Shown piece after piece: positions 31,202 to 41,959 of a stretch of 64,000 nucleotides of DNA; within the stretch, counting starts at the first letter, position 1, and every line of letters begins with the position of its first letter. The stretch is taken from assembly GCA_964036045.1 (NCBI GenBank), contig OZ038378.1:62707114-62771113 (forward strand), written 5' to 3'. The notes under the pieces are model-generated. The model was not told the DNA's origin. It made no database searches and worked only from the letters and a program-made list of their open reading frames with translations. Position numbers and translations under genes: made by a program. The stretch comes from Eutreptiella sp. 'Long Island Sound 2002' (lineage: Eukaryota > Euglenozoa > Euglenophyceae > Eutreptiales > Eutreptiaceae).

Positions 31202-32233
31202 CTGCCAATGCATCTGCCTCAGCGGCGGTGAGCCGGTATCTGTGCATCAGCTTGGTCCTCACCATCCCCGCCCGTAGTGCATAATGCGCGCGGACTACGA
31301 GGTAATCTATGGCGACGGGTTGCGAACACTTCACGACGCACCACAGGGCGTAACCGAGGGTCTCCCGCAAATCCCTTGCCTCCGTCCGGCCAGCCTCGCC
31401 TTTCTTCTAGAGGATCGGTCCACCCATCTCCAAACCATTCCGGTAATGGTACCGTGCCCGTGTGGTGTGCAGGTACATGTCCTCGAGCGTCTGCTGCTTG
31501 GCCACCAAATTGTTTTGATATGCAGCACCCCTGCGGTTCGCCTCGGTCCTCGTCTCTTTTGCCCTGATCGTCTTCAGACCGCCTCTCGGGGGCCCGCCAC
31601 CGCAAAACGTGGTGGATCCTTGAGCGCCTTGTGCTTAGATTGGACGTCTTCGCCGGGGTCGTCCTCGGACGAGATTTCCTCTGGGTTGTGCTGCTCTGAC
31701 CCCTCCGGATCCTCGTCTGCCTGGTGTGCCATGAACTTCAAGTGCTGCTCTTGTGCCTTCACCTGCTTCGCTTCTTGCAACCGCTTCAGCCTGGCCTCCT
31801 CCTCCTCCCTTTTCTTCTTCTCCTTCTCCTTCTGCTCGGCTTCAGCGGCGGCAGCGGCGGCGGCAGCAACCCTTGCGTCGGACTGCTGCTGGACCTTGGC
31901 CTTCCCGCGCGCTGCTTCAGTGGACGTGAGCCTTGGGGCCATTACCTTCCCGGGCTTCTGCGGAGCCTGCTTGGCCAGGACCTCCTTGGCTGGGGGAGCG
32001 CTGCTGGTGGCTTGGCTCTTCTTCTTCTTCTCCTCCGGCAGCGGCCGAAACAGGCTCCAAATGTTGAGGACCTGCATGTTCATGAACTTGGGGTCGCCCA
32101 GCTCATCCAGTGACTACACGTCGATCTCCTTGGCGCCGGTGAACTTGTAGGAGCAGGCCAGCTCCAAATGTAGGACCGTCTTGCCGAGTGACTTGATCCA
32201 GCCCGCGACGAAGATGTTGGTGTGCTCTTTGGT

Positions 32234-32395
32234 CTGAAAAGAAAGAGCCAAGACACGTAACCCCTCACGTAGCCGCAGACAGCGTTCCGTAAACCCGGAG
32301 GTGCCGAAGCGTAACCTTAGGCGTAGCCGCCGACAGGTTTCTGTAACCCCGGTCCATTGTTCCAGTGCAACACCAATTAGGCAAGCAAGGGGTAC
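32234..32395 (-). other. intron 1 of the unknown gene, filled with repeats
   Basis: Donor GTGCTGCAG/GTACCCC and acceptor GGCTCTTTCTTTTCAG, phase 0. The repeat units lie in the opposite orientation to those of introns 2 and 3 (GTCTGCGGCTACG on the transcript strand). Confidence 0.7.
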
Positions 32396-32539
32396 CTGCA
32401 GCACCACGGAGCTCTCATATTCTAGGTCCGACAACTTGCAGGTCATCAGCTCGGCGCCTTCCAAGTGGTAATCGACGGGGCAAGGCGGTGCCGGCATGTC
32501 CATGACAAAAAATGGAACTGTCGGAAGAAAGTGGCAGAG

Positions 32540-32660
32540 GATACGGGAAAAAGCAAGCCGTAGCCGCAGACAACTATGCGTATCCCCAAGGACCCATGAT
32601 GACCATGGAGGCTATGTCCTCCGAGGCTACGGACGAGGTTACACTTTACACAAAAATGCA
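32540..32660. repeat. CCGCAGAC-type repeats upstream of the unknown gene
   Basis: Two units with CCGTAGCCGCAGACAACTAT and CGTATCCCC, then GAGGCTACGGACGAGGTTAC, lie between exon 1 and the right end of the insertion. Confidence 0.6.
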
Positions 32661-32813
32661 CAAAGACACTCAAAATCAATAAATGGGTGTTGTATCAAAA
32701 AAAATAAATGAGTAGCCCAGATCCGCCACCTCAAAAAAGCCCCATAGGTGTTGAGAAAGAAAAAGGCACCCGTAGCCTCCGAACCCCCCCTGTATCCTGG
32801 GAGATAAAGGAAT

Positions 32814-33790
32814 ATGTACAAAGATGGCCAAACCTACACCACAACACACCTTGCCGTTGGATAGTTCAGGATAGCAAGCAGCACCAAGATATAATCCCGT
32901 GCCCGCCCGCGGTGTCAATCCAGCACTATGCTGGATTGACACCGCAGGCGGGCACGTGATTACATCCCGACACCGAAACGCGTGTCTGGATGTGGCTCCA
33001 GACGGTGTGCAGCGGAGGCTGCACATGTGTGGGCCCACACACCCCTCAACTTGCCTTGGAGCTGAGGCCACCAAGTTCAGTTAAGAACAGAGAATAGAAA
33101 TGTGGATCGATGCTGTAGATTCTCAAACAGTGGCACTAGTTTCGATTATCCTTGATACTGCCGTCATTCAGACAGCCTACATTCCGATTTGGCACAAGCA
33201 ATCTCGCAGTGGTATCAAAACCGGTACCGTTCATTAGTTCTATGTAGAATTTTTTGCAGACCAGGTGATCTTATTTAGCACAGGAGCGCGCACCAGTGAA
33301 TTGCGTGCAATCCCGGCTTCAGGCCTGACATCCCGGCACCGGGCGCCGTACAGCGCCGGACGGCGCCGCATGTAACGCAGAGAATGCCGTAAGGAAATAC
33401 CTCGGCAAACCAGACTCGCGCGCGGGCTCTAGAGTTTTGCAAATCTCTCGAAATTTTTGGTCAGGGGCTTCAATGGTCGCGGGTGTCGGGAGAATGGACC
33501 TCTTTTTTGGGCACTGAGTTCACTGTGGTAGGGGATTATCCATGGTAGGAAAGTACTTCGAAGTGCCGCAGAACAGTGTGCGCAGATCTTAAAAAGCAGC
33601 CTCCTTCCAGGAGGGTTAACTCGCCGCCGGGAACCCAGCGCTAGCTGGGTTGCGGCGAGTTAATCCTCCTCGAATTAGGCTGTTTTTTAGGATCCGCACA
33701 CAATATTCATTGTGACAGGGTTGGCGAGTTATGGTCAGTAACCCTAACCCTAATCGCTTTGATAATGGGGTGATGCCTAGGCAGTCACGC
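32814..33790. repeat. right part of R1 copy c, then R2 and R3
   Basis: R1 resumes at TATGTACAAAGATGGCC, with the hairpin at 32888-32966. It is followed by the linker (33082-33289), R2 (33290-33605) and part of R3. The array ends near 33790 at GGCAGTCACGCGG, where a short inverted piece of R2 (AAGTACTTCGAAGTACTTCC) follows. Confidence 0.85.
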
Positions 33791-35899
33791 GGCAAAGTAC
33801 TTCGAAGTACTTCCCTACCACAGTGAACGGCTTGCTCTTCTTTGGAATATTTTTCAAGACCTTTCTGATCGTTTGAGAATGCGTTATTTACTCCATTATA
33901 AAAGTACAACAATTCTGCGATGCTTCATATATTTTGTTTTGCATCGGAATGCCGTTTAGGACCTCTTTCATTCTATGCAGCATGTGATCCTCAAAATACT
34001 CCTTCTGTGGGGCCTGTGCCTATTCTTCATCGATCCGCCTTCTGTTCAAGGCCACGTATGTCTTTTTGTGGTGCAAAGTAGTGCTTTTTTGGCTACTTTG
34101 GTTGTTGAAGTTTGATCATTCGTCACGATCTCAGATTGTGATTGCTCGTAGTTAACTTGTGCTCTCGAGAGGCACATTTCGAGTTTAGAAGTGCCTTCTC
34201 ACGTTGCGATTCCCCATTCAGAGTTAGATTCTTGCCCACCTCACAATTCTGAATTCCCAACATCCACCGGTTTGGTCCAAACTTAGTTGGTATGTGATTG
34301 CCCGTGCAATGGGCATCCACAGAAGGGCATTTGGACCTCCCGCGTCCCACGGTGCAAATCTTTAGGTGCCGGCAACTCCAATTTAGGAAGCGCTGCACCT
34401 TTTTTCCTCGTTTCTATTGCAGGTCATCATGCAAGCTGCAACGACTTGGCCTGTATTCCCGGGGAATACAAAGAAGGGGAAGAGACAACTGTAATGTTGT
34501 GTGCATGTGAATTGCACCGGCAACCCAACTTCGTACTTTGCCACGGTGCCTCCTCGTTTGAGATGGTCATTTCGGGACGCATCCGGTGAATACTTGTGTT
34601 TTAGAGAGTGTTGGGGTGGTGTGCCTACACCACATACACGTAAACGTGCGACACGGCACACGGAGGACACAAACACCACACCTATCAAAACACGGAGTTC
34701 CACTCCAAAGAACATTGTGTTTGAAAGCCCGCCTCACAAGAAGGCCAAATTTTCTCAATCACCTTTGTAATTACTACGGCAACAGCTATTCTGGAGATAA
34801 ACAGGAAAACAGCGGCAAATCAACGGTTTTTTCAGTTGCAGCCACAGCGAAGCCCTTGATGACCGACCTGAAGGCTGCAATTGTTTGCATTTTTTTTTGT
34901 TTTGATCCCATAAATATCATCAGAAGCTTACAGTTAATTATTCTATGCATTCTGGCAGAGGCAGTAACTTCACTAGACGGGGGTAATGGTGACTGGGGGA
35001 GAAAAATGCCTAAAAAAAGGGAGACTTTGGAGGATAAAAAGGGAGATTTGGATCTATAAATTGGGAGGATTCGGGATGCATGGAGAGGGTGAAATCCAAT
35101 GTGGGGAAGGGATTCGGGTGGGAAAATCCTATAAATTTGATGGATTCCATGAATGCATGCATGCATTTCATAATTCAACAGAACATTTCTGATCGTCTTT
35201 TTTTCATAATTTTTTGTCTGTTACCGCAGCCCTTATTGCGACTTATTGCGACGTCATGTCGATCGCATTAGGTCGACATTAGGTCGCAAAACCCCCACCC
35301 AGGGTGATTTGCCGGTAAGCCAGCTGTTGCCAAAGGACATGCCCAGAACTGAGCGGGTCACGGTCAAGCTTAGTGAGGGATGTCACCAATGAGTTGGCAA
35401 AATCTAAACATATATACGCACAGGGCTTGACCCAGGGGACTCAGAAATGCCTTCGTCCGTTTGCTTTGACACAATTTACCCCATGGAGGGGGGGGTTTTG
35501 CTAAAGAGTTCACCGCCCAGTTGCAGTTTTTTGCTGATTTCTGTTCAGTACCGGTCACGGTTGCGCTTCAGGAGAGGGTTCATTGGCTCACCACGCAAAA
35601 ACCAAGTTGGTCATCTTCTAGAGGACGATCCAGCCTAATCATATACACCAATTTTTGATGAAATGGACACATCTACCCCAAACTATGAGGCGCGCATGTA
35701 GATATAGCTGAAATCTGCATGCTGCCACAAATGGGGTCTGCTACACGAAAGGAGGGAGGGTATACCTTCGGCGCATGGGGGCATTGCTCATGCTCTTTAA
35801 AAACTAGGCCTGTTTGTCACGCCAAGGGTGCTCATCTACGTCCTCGAACAATGCTTGCTCAATAGTACCTCAACACAAGCCCGGGAAGAGGCAGCCTCC
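33791..35899. other. no gene recognised
   Basis: Only short, unconvincing ORFs are present. The sequence is AT-richer than its surroundings, with some repeated words (TATTGCGAC twice near 35236, ATGCATGC near 35155). It may be decayed noncoding repeat. Confidence 0.5.
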
Positions 35900-36433
35900 C
35901 TAGCTGCAACCAAGATTTGCGTTCTTTTGTTTGTAGCTTTCTTCTTCGGTATCCGACTCTTCAACCTCACTCGCAAAAAACAGCAGTCCCTCTGAACTGC
36001 TTGACTGCTCCCTGCTCAAGCCCACACTAGCCACCGTTTTATCGAGTAGAGCAGCCGCAAAAGGATCTTTTTGAGCCAGCCGGAGACTCGTGGAATCTGT
36101 CCGGTTGAAGGACAAAGAAAACTGTCCTTCATCAAGACCAAGGTGGCTGTTTCCCGTGGACACCGTTAGGAAAAACAAGAAAACTGTAGTGAAAAGCATG
36201 AGGTACCAGCAGTGCCCATGGCAGAAAAAGAGCGCAACCAGAAAAAACCCACAAGATCTGTCCCTCCTACCTAGCCTGGGTCCGTAGCTACCCGTAGAAC
36301 CACGATGGACAAGATCTGGTGCTATGTATTGCTGAAACGAGCCGTCACTGTGACCTGCGTGGCCATTTGGCAAATGCCGCATTTCACCTATGATTTTAGC
36401 AGCTGTTTTTTCCCAAATTTCAAAGTCATGCAT
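35900..36433 (-). other. ORF of unknown function with a hydrophobic segment
   Basis: A 177-codon ORF starts at ATG 36433. The N-terminal part is polar (EIWEKTAAKIIGEMRH). The middle has a strongly hydrophobic stretch (about residues 64-92), which could be a membrane segment or an unspliced intron (GTAGGAG to GGGAAACAG). The end is acidic and Ser-rich (EVEESDTEEESYKQ). There is no family match. If the hydrophobic part is an intron, the protein is a short acidic fragment. Confidence 0.3.
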
Positions 36434-36839
36434 TTTCAGAACGGCGATATCAAACTGTACACAGTAGTACTGTTGTTTTTGTGTTTTCTCAAAATTTTAA
36501 CAAAATTATGCTGTCGCTGGAGCTGGAGCCGCAGATCAACTGTCAACAACTGCCGCGTACGCGAGTTTCAGATTCCCGACCCCCGTGCGCAATAGAAAAT
36601 AGCCAAAAAGTCCACTTTTTTCCGCAGTTGGAAGCAAAGTAAAGGCATGAGCGTGTCCCCGAGATCAATACCTTGCTGCTGACCTAAAAAAATCCAGATT
36701 GGCAGGCACAGATTTTGAGAAATTCACACTTTTCTAGCCAAAAACCACTCTTTTTCATGGTTTTAGGGTCTATGGAGGCCGTGTAGAGGGCCCTACAGGG
36801 CTGGAAGAGGTGGTATTCAGGTGATATATGAACACAGTG
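36434..36839. other. no gene recognised
   Basis: Noncoding sequence bordering the tandem array. I see no repeat copy or domain here. Confidence 0.4.
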
Positions 36840-38645
36840 TCATCACCATTGGTAGAAGCCTACATGACAAGCGATGTTTTGCCTTTATTCTAGGCTATTC
36901 ATCCCTTTCTCATGCACCATGGGGCCCAATATCCATATGGTTCATAGGTAGGGTTTTGATCACCTATCACCGTCCACACACATGTTTGGGGCTTGGGTTG
37001 GTATTGTATGCGTTTGAATGATAAGAACTACATAAAATATGATACTATGTGCATAAGAATGGGATGAACAATCAACATTTGAGGTGTTTTTGGCCCTATT
37101 TTGCACCGTTTGTGGTCCATTTCCATATGGTTCATAGGTAGGCTTTTGTGTGCCTATCACCGTACACACACATGTTTGGGGCTTAGGTTGTTATTGCAAG
37201 CATTCTTATGATAGGTGCTACATATAATATGATAGTATGTGCCTAAGAATGGGATGCACGATGAACATTTGAGGTGTTTTTGGCCCTATTTTGCACCGTT
37301 TGTGGTCCAATATCCATATGGTTCATAGGTAGGGTTTCGATCACCTATCACCGTCCACACACATGTTTGGGGCTTGGGTTGGTATTGTATGCATTTGAAT
37401 AATAATAACTACATAAAATGTGATGGTATGTGCATGAGAATGGGATGAACGATGAACATTTGAGGTGTTTTTGGCCCTATTTTGCACCATTTTGCAGCCC
37501 ATTTCCATATGGTTCATAGGTGGGTTTTTGCGTGCCTATCACCGTACACACACATGTTTGGGGCTTAGGTTGTTATTGTAAGCATTTGTATGATAGGTGC
37601 TACATATAATATGATAGTATGTGCATAAGAATGGGATGAACCATGAAGATTTGAGGTGTTTTTGGCCCTATTTTGCACGGTTTGTGGTCCAATATCCATA
37701 TGGTTTATAGGTAGGGTTTTGATCACCTATCACCGTCCACACACATGTTTTGGGCTTGGGTTGGTATTGTATGCATTTGAATGATAAGAACTACATAAAG
37801 TCTGATACTACGGGCATAAGAATGGGATGAACGATGTAGATTTGAGGTGTTTTTGGCCCGTTTTTGCACCTTTTGCGCTCCATATCCATATGGTTCATAG
37901 GTAGGGTTTTGATCACCTATCACCGTCCACACACATGTTTGGGGCATAGGATGGCATTGTAAGCATTTGAATGGCCCACAAATGGCCCTTTTCTGGTCAC
38001 ATATTGATTTTTTTTGGCTTCGTACAAGCAGTTGAAGGATCCCCCCCCCCTATTTTGAGGGTGCTGGATGCAAAAAAAGCAGGTTGTATGCACGCACGGA
38101 CTACGAAAGCACAATCTACAGCATCTGTATGCACCAAAATTTGCTATTTTTCATGGAAAAACTGCCAAAAATGGCCGTTTCTTGGTCAAAAATTGAGTAT
38201 TTTGGCCTCAGACAGGCAGTTGCAGAGCCCCCCCCCCCGTTTTGAGGGTGCTGGATGCAAAACAGCGTGTTGTGTGGACACACCGATTGCCCGAACACAA
38301 TTTACAGCATTCTTATGCCCCAAAATCTGCCATTTTTCAACAAAATCGGCGAAAAATAGCCATTTTTTTTATCAAAAATTGTTTGTTTTTTTTAGCCTGA
38401 AACAAGCAGCTGAACCACACCCCCTCCCGATTGGAGGGTGCTCGTTGCAAAAAAGAGAAATACGCCAAAGAACTACATAAAATATGATAGTATGTGCATA
38501 AGAATGGGATGAGCGATGAACATTGGACGTGTTTTTGGCCCTATTTTGCACCGTTTGTGGTCCATTTCCATATGGTTCATAGGTAGGCTTTTGCGTGCCT
38601 ATCACCGTACACACACATGTTTGAGGCTTAGGTTGTTATTTTTGG
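36840..38645. repeat. satellite family 1, period 190-191 bp, interrupted
   Basis: The word CCATATGGTTCATAGG (last copy but one with TTTATAGG) begins at 36933, 37123, 37314, 37505, 37696, 37886 and, after an interruption, 38568. The first six are spaced 190 or 191 bp. Each unit also contains CACCTATCACCGT or GCCTATCACCGT, ACACACATGTTTGGGGC and TGAGGTGTTTTTGGCCC. Short ORFs here are products of the repeat. Confidence 0.92.
37973..38465. repeat. satellite family 2, period about 187-190 bp, inside family 1
   Basis: Three units marked by GAGGGTGCTGGATGCAAAA or a variant begin at 38057, 38244 and 38434. Each is preceded by a C run and followed by AT-rich sequence with CCAAAAATGGCC-like words. The sequence is unrelated to family 1 but has nearly the same period. 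Confidence 0.8.
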
Positions 38646-39135
38646 GGAACAATGGGGTAGGAGGAACCCCCCCCCCTGCTATTTGGGGGGTGTATAATTG
38701 AAACAAAAGGTTACTTTTGGTCTTTTTGGGTACAAAACCTATTTTCATGGTTTTTTCGTGCCTATACTATACTATACAGGTACACTGGTGTGCAGCCCTG
38801 CTGCTGCACCACCCCAGAGCAGACAAAAATACTCAAAAATAGGCCGAATTCCAGGGTTTTGATGGTTTGGGAGAAAGCTCGGGTGGGAGAAACCCCCCCA
38901 TCCCTATTTTGGGGCCAGAGAATCCCAAGAAAATTGGCATTTCTGTCGAAAATCCTCTATAGGCAGGTACACTGGTGTGCAGCACTGTTCTGCAGGACCA
39001 GCCCAGAGCAGGCAAAAATACCCCAAAATAGGCCAAATTTCAGGATTTTTGATATCTTTGGACAAAATTCGGGTAGGAGGACCCCCCCCCCCTATTTTGG
39101 GGCCGTAGAAACAAAAAAAATAGGTCATTTCTCCC
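38646..39135. repeat. satellite family 3, period about 189 bp
   Basis: The word GGTACACTGGTGTGCAGC occurs at about 38778 and 38967. CCCTATTTTGGGGCC after a C run occurs near 38902 and 39092, with a partial third unit near 38660. The repeat is distinct from families 1 and 2. Confidence 0.75.
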
Positions 39136-39599
39136 CCTTTTTGTCGACTTTTTGAATTTTGGGAAAAAACAGCTGCTAAAATCATAGGTGTAGCACATGC
39201 CCTGAGGGCGCTCTGTTGCCAGCGGTATATCTGGCGATTTTTAGCACCAAATCTAGATTTTTTTACATCAATCAAGAGCCTGGCTCTCAATCTGTAGATC
39301 TATGCAGAAAAATCCTGCAGATCCCAAAAAGCGGCTGTTAATAGATTTACAGCCGTGTTCAAATTTTCTGGTTTTCTCTTGGCTGCCGCCGAGTTTTGGT
39401 GTCGGACTTGGAGATCGTGGCAGCTGCATTGATGGGGAATGGGATTCCAGGGGGAGGAGGGTGGAGGATTTGCCAGGGAACCCTAGACTTAGCTGCCTGA
39501 AGTAGACGCATTTTGGGGTTGCGGCATTAAATTTTTATTGTAAAAAACTTTACACTTTGTACAAGAATTGATAATATCTCTGCACCGGCGCCACCAATC
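39136..39599. other. no gene recognised
   Basis: Noncoding sequence between the satellite block and the tRNA-like stretch. It becomes A/T-rich near 39530-39560, which could be the tail of the tRNA-like repeat when read on the minus strand. Confidence 0.4.
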
Positions 39600-39678
39600 A
39601 GGAGCGCCCGCAGTCGGGACGGAACCCACGCCTGCCTGCTGCGATTCCAGCGCTCAGACCGCTGGAGCAGCGGCGCCG
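39600..39678 (-). repeat. tRNA-like sequence, possible SINE head
   Basis: On the minus strand, TGCTCCAGCGGTCTGAGCG resembles the D-arm/box A of a tRNA. About 30 nt later, GGGTTCCGTCCCG resembles the T-arm/box B. No clean anticodon stem or full acceptor stem can be drawn, so it is not called a functional tRNA. An AT-rich tail follows on the same strand, as expected for a tRNA-derived SINE. Confidence 0.35.
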
Positions 39679-39763
39679 CTGGCTCCTGTGCTGGCGCTTT
39701 TGCTTATAGATTTGTCTTGGTATGTTCGAAGTTTTTAAAAAAACAAGGCCGGGGCGGGCGCCC

Positions 39764-40147
39764 TGTATTGTTCTTGTCCTTTATTTCCTGAAAACTCCGT
39801 GTTTTCTTCACTGTTGATTTTCATACTGATCCACAGGCAAACCCTGCAACCCAATACCAAAATCCCACAGGCTGACAAGAAGAAGTTGATGAACTTCGGA
39901 TGTTTCGGCTGGCGGAGTAATGGAACTCGAAGAGTTCAGATTTTATGCTTCTGCATAGCCTACACACAAAAAGATAGGCTGAAAAGCTTCTGCATAAGTA
40001 AAATTGCTAACGTACAAATTGGTGTGGATCGGTGCAATTTATTCATGCTACTCCACGTAACGTGAAATCCTATTCACTCGCGCTCTGCGATCGCGATCTG
40101 CGGGTAAAGACAGCTCTGCTCTGGACAGTTCTGTCGATCCCATTACA
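39764..40147. repeat. left LTR of the small element
   Basis: 384 bp, TG...CA ends. It contains a short ORF shared with the other LTR (MNFGCFGWRSNGTRRVQ), which is probably not a gene. Confidence 0.85.
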
Positions 40148-41072
40148 CCCCCTTCCTAAAATACTTCATACTCTGAGTGGACCTATGACAGTACACTCAG
40201 TGTGTGAAGTGTTTGATAAAAAATATCAATGGGAGCGGCAGCACTGACTGCATACCCTGCTCCAAGGAAGTGCACAAGCGTACAACCCTCATCTGAGGCT
40301 GGCACTGTGGGCGCTACCAGCAACCAGCACTGTGGTACCTGAGATCTGTAAAAAGAAAACTAATGTTGTAGTAATTGTTTGCCATAGCCCTGTCCTGAGC
40401 TGGGGTAAAAGGCGTACCACGCGCTATATGTACAGTGCCTCTGGGGGTGGCCTAAGCTCAAAATGCTTTTACGCATTTGTTTGTGCCAGGAATGCACAAA
40501 CAATATGTGGGACTCCTACACAAGGGTAAATACCCACTAAAAAACTTAGGACTTGTAAAAAGAAAACCACTATGCTCTGTGTGGTGTTGTTTTACGTTCC
40601 TGCTGTATCCTGTTTGTAAAAAAAAATACAAACCCTCCACAGCCAGCAAGTTGTAAAACACCCTGAGCAAAAGAAGCCAGTAGCAAGGACAGTATGACTC
40701 TTGTCTCCCATAGAACAGACAAGTTCCACTCTGTCTTGCCCATGGCGCCAAAGGCCGCCATAGCTTCCACTCACATGCCTGTGGCACTGCCGTGCCTGGC
40801 CCCAAAGGCCACTTAGGCAATATATCAGCTTTTATAGGCTAAACAAGCCAAAGCTAGACTTATATGAGGCACAACAAGTGCCATCTCAGGGCAAAGGCCA
40901 GAGATCTGGGCCTACCACATAGATGCGTTTTACTGACTGCCTGCGCGAAAAGAAAATAAGCCTGCACATCAGTGCGGCTATGGACGTCAATATATAACAT
41001 CATTGCTGGCTTTCCAAAGCCGGCTGACATAGTCAGTCTGACATGCCAGGTAAATTTGATTGCACCCAATAT

Positions 41073-41699
41073 TTAGCGCTGGGCACCTCCACTCCTGTGG
41101 GGTGTATCACCCGCCACCGAACTTAATAACCTTAGCACCTCACGCGCTGCCCTCTGTTGGCGCACTTGGCAACCAGCACGCCGTCCGCGCCCCTTACTTG
41201 GTGAGGATGGGCTTGATGTATCAGCTCCAGAACTTGCGATAGCAGTCTTCTTTGCGTGGGCGCTGCTCTGGGCCCAACTGGCGCGTCCGGCGCCATTGAC
41301 TGTTGTTGGCGTACTTGGTAGCGCTGTGGAAGCGCTTGTCTTCGCCGCTGTTTTTGATGTAGCGCTCGCATGCGTTGTTGACTCCTCTGTGGCGCACGCA
41401 TTCGTCGCTAACTCCTTTGTAGCGCTCGCATTCGTCGCTGACTCCTTCGCAGCGCTCGCATTCGTCGCTGACTCTCTTGTAGCGCTCGCATTCGTCGCTG
41501 ACTCCCTTGTAGCGCTCGTGGACTCGCTTGCGGCGCTCCTGACACTGGCTACGGCACGACCTGTACTCTTGCATTCACCCTGCTTGCTTGGCACTCGCGT
41601 TAACAACAGGTCAAGCTTGTAGTTGATACCGCGCAGTTGATCTTTGCTGTCTGCTGCATGCCACGCGTGGAGCAAGTACCTTGTAAAGGCGGCCATCAT
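41073..41699 (-). other. repetitive ORF inside the small LTR element
   Basis: The start is the first ATG (41699); the frame is open further upstream. The N-terminal part has TRYLLHAWHAADSKDQLRG. The centre is a 30-bp coding minisatellite giving Ser-Ala-Thr-Asn-Ala-Ser-Ala-Thr-Arg-Glu-type decapeptides, at least five copies (about 41395-41530). The end is basic. It could be a degenerate gag-like gene or a chance ORF; no domain is recognised. Confidence 0.3.
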
Positions 41700-41959
41700 G
41701 AGCTGCCTGCTCTGCAGCTCGTGTTCCGTTACGGCTTCACGGCCTCGCTCGTGGTAAGACACCAAAACCCAGCCATTTGACGTTCGGTAGTCCTCTCATA
41801 ACAAGTCGGCAACTTGGCCCTGCAGCGAACGGCACACTAAAAAGGAATAATCCTCACTACTGTCCAGCGCCATGGTGCACTCACTGAGCATCTTGTTCGC
41901 AGAATACGCTGAATTCGACGTACATCCCAAAACTCCGCGACAGATAGAATAATCTGAAC

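Larger units (their letters stand above)
30051..32503 (-). pseudogene. four-exon gene of unknown function with several in-frame stops
   Basis: Exons (minus): 32503-32396, 32233-31202, 30997-30579 and 30329-30051, joined by GT-AG introns with matching phases (0, 1, 0). The reading holds throughout but is broken by TAG at 32114-32116, TAG at 31407-31409, TGA at 30864-30866 and TGA at 30303-30305, and by one frame change near 31615. Exon 1 has ELMTCKLSDLEYESSVVLQ. Exon 2 begins TKEHTNIFVAGWIKSLGKTV and contains a Lys/Glu/Ala-rich coiled coil (31.7-31.9 kb), then LEDMYLHTTRARYHYRNGLE and LVVRAHYALRAGMVRTKLMH. Exon 3 ends GSYRLVSEAATDE. Exon 4 has YLYIVDIVRRYWRRGSLDVP. No family is recognised. It may be an accessory gene of the surrounding element or a captured host gene. 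Confidence 0.55.
27936..32813 (-). mobile_element. insertion with short terminal repeats carrying piggyBac-like and unknown genes
   Basis: The ends are ATTCCTTTATCT at 27936 and its reverse complement at 32802-32813. Array sequence stops at one end and resumes at the other without loss, compared with the copy near 22795. The 4878-bp insert carries, on the minus strand, a multi-exon unknown gene and a decayed piggyBac-like transposase. All noncoding parts hold the same repeat word (CCGCAGAC with CGTATCC or GTAACC). A canonical piggyBac TTAA duplication is not visible. A TA duplication with one mutated copy is possible. It could also be two nested elements. Confidence 0.6.

Noticed and set aside
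39600-39678. Functional tRNA gene on the minus strand
   Set aside because: No clean anticodon stem or acceptor stem can be formed; kept only as a tRNA-like repeat.
41296-41622. Plus-strand Ala/Val/Phe-rich ORF in the small LTR element
   Set aside because: It is the reverse reading of the 30-bp minisatellite in the minus-strand ORF.
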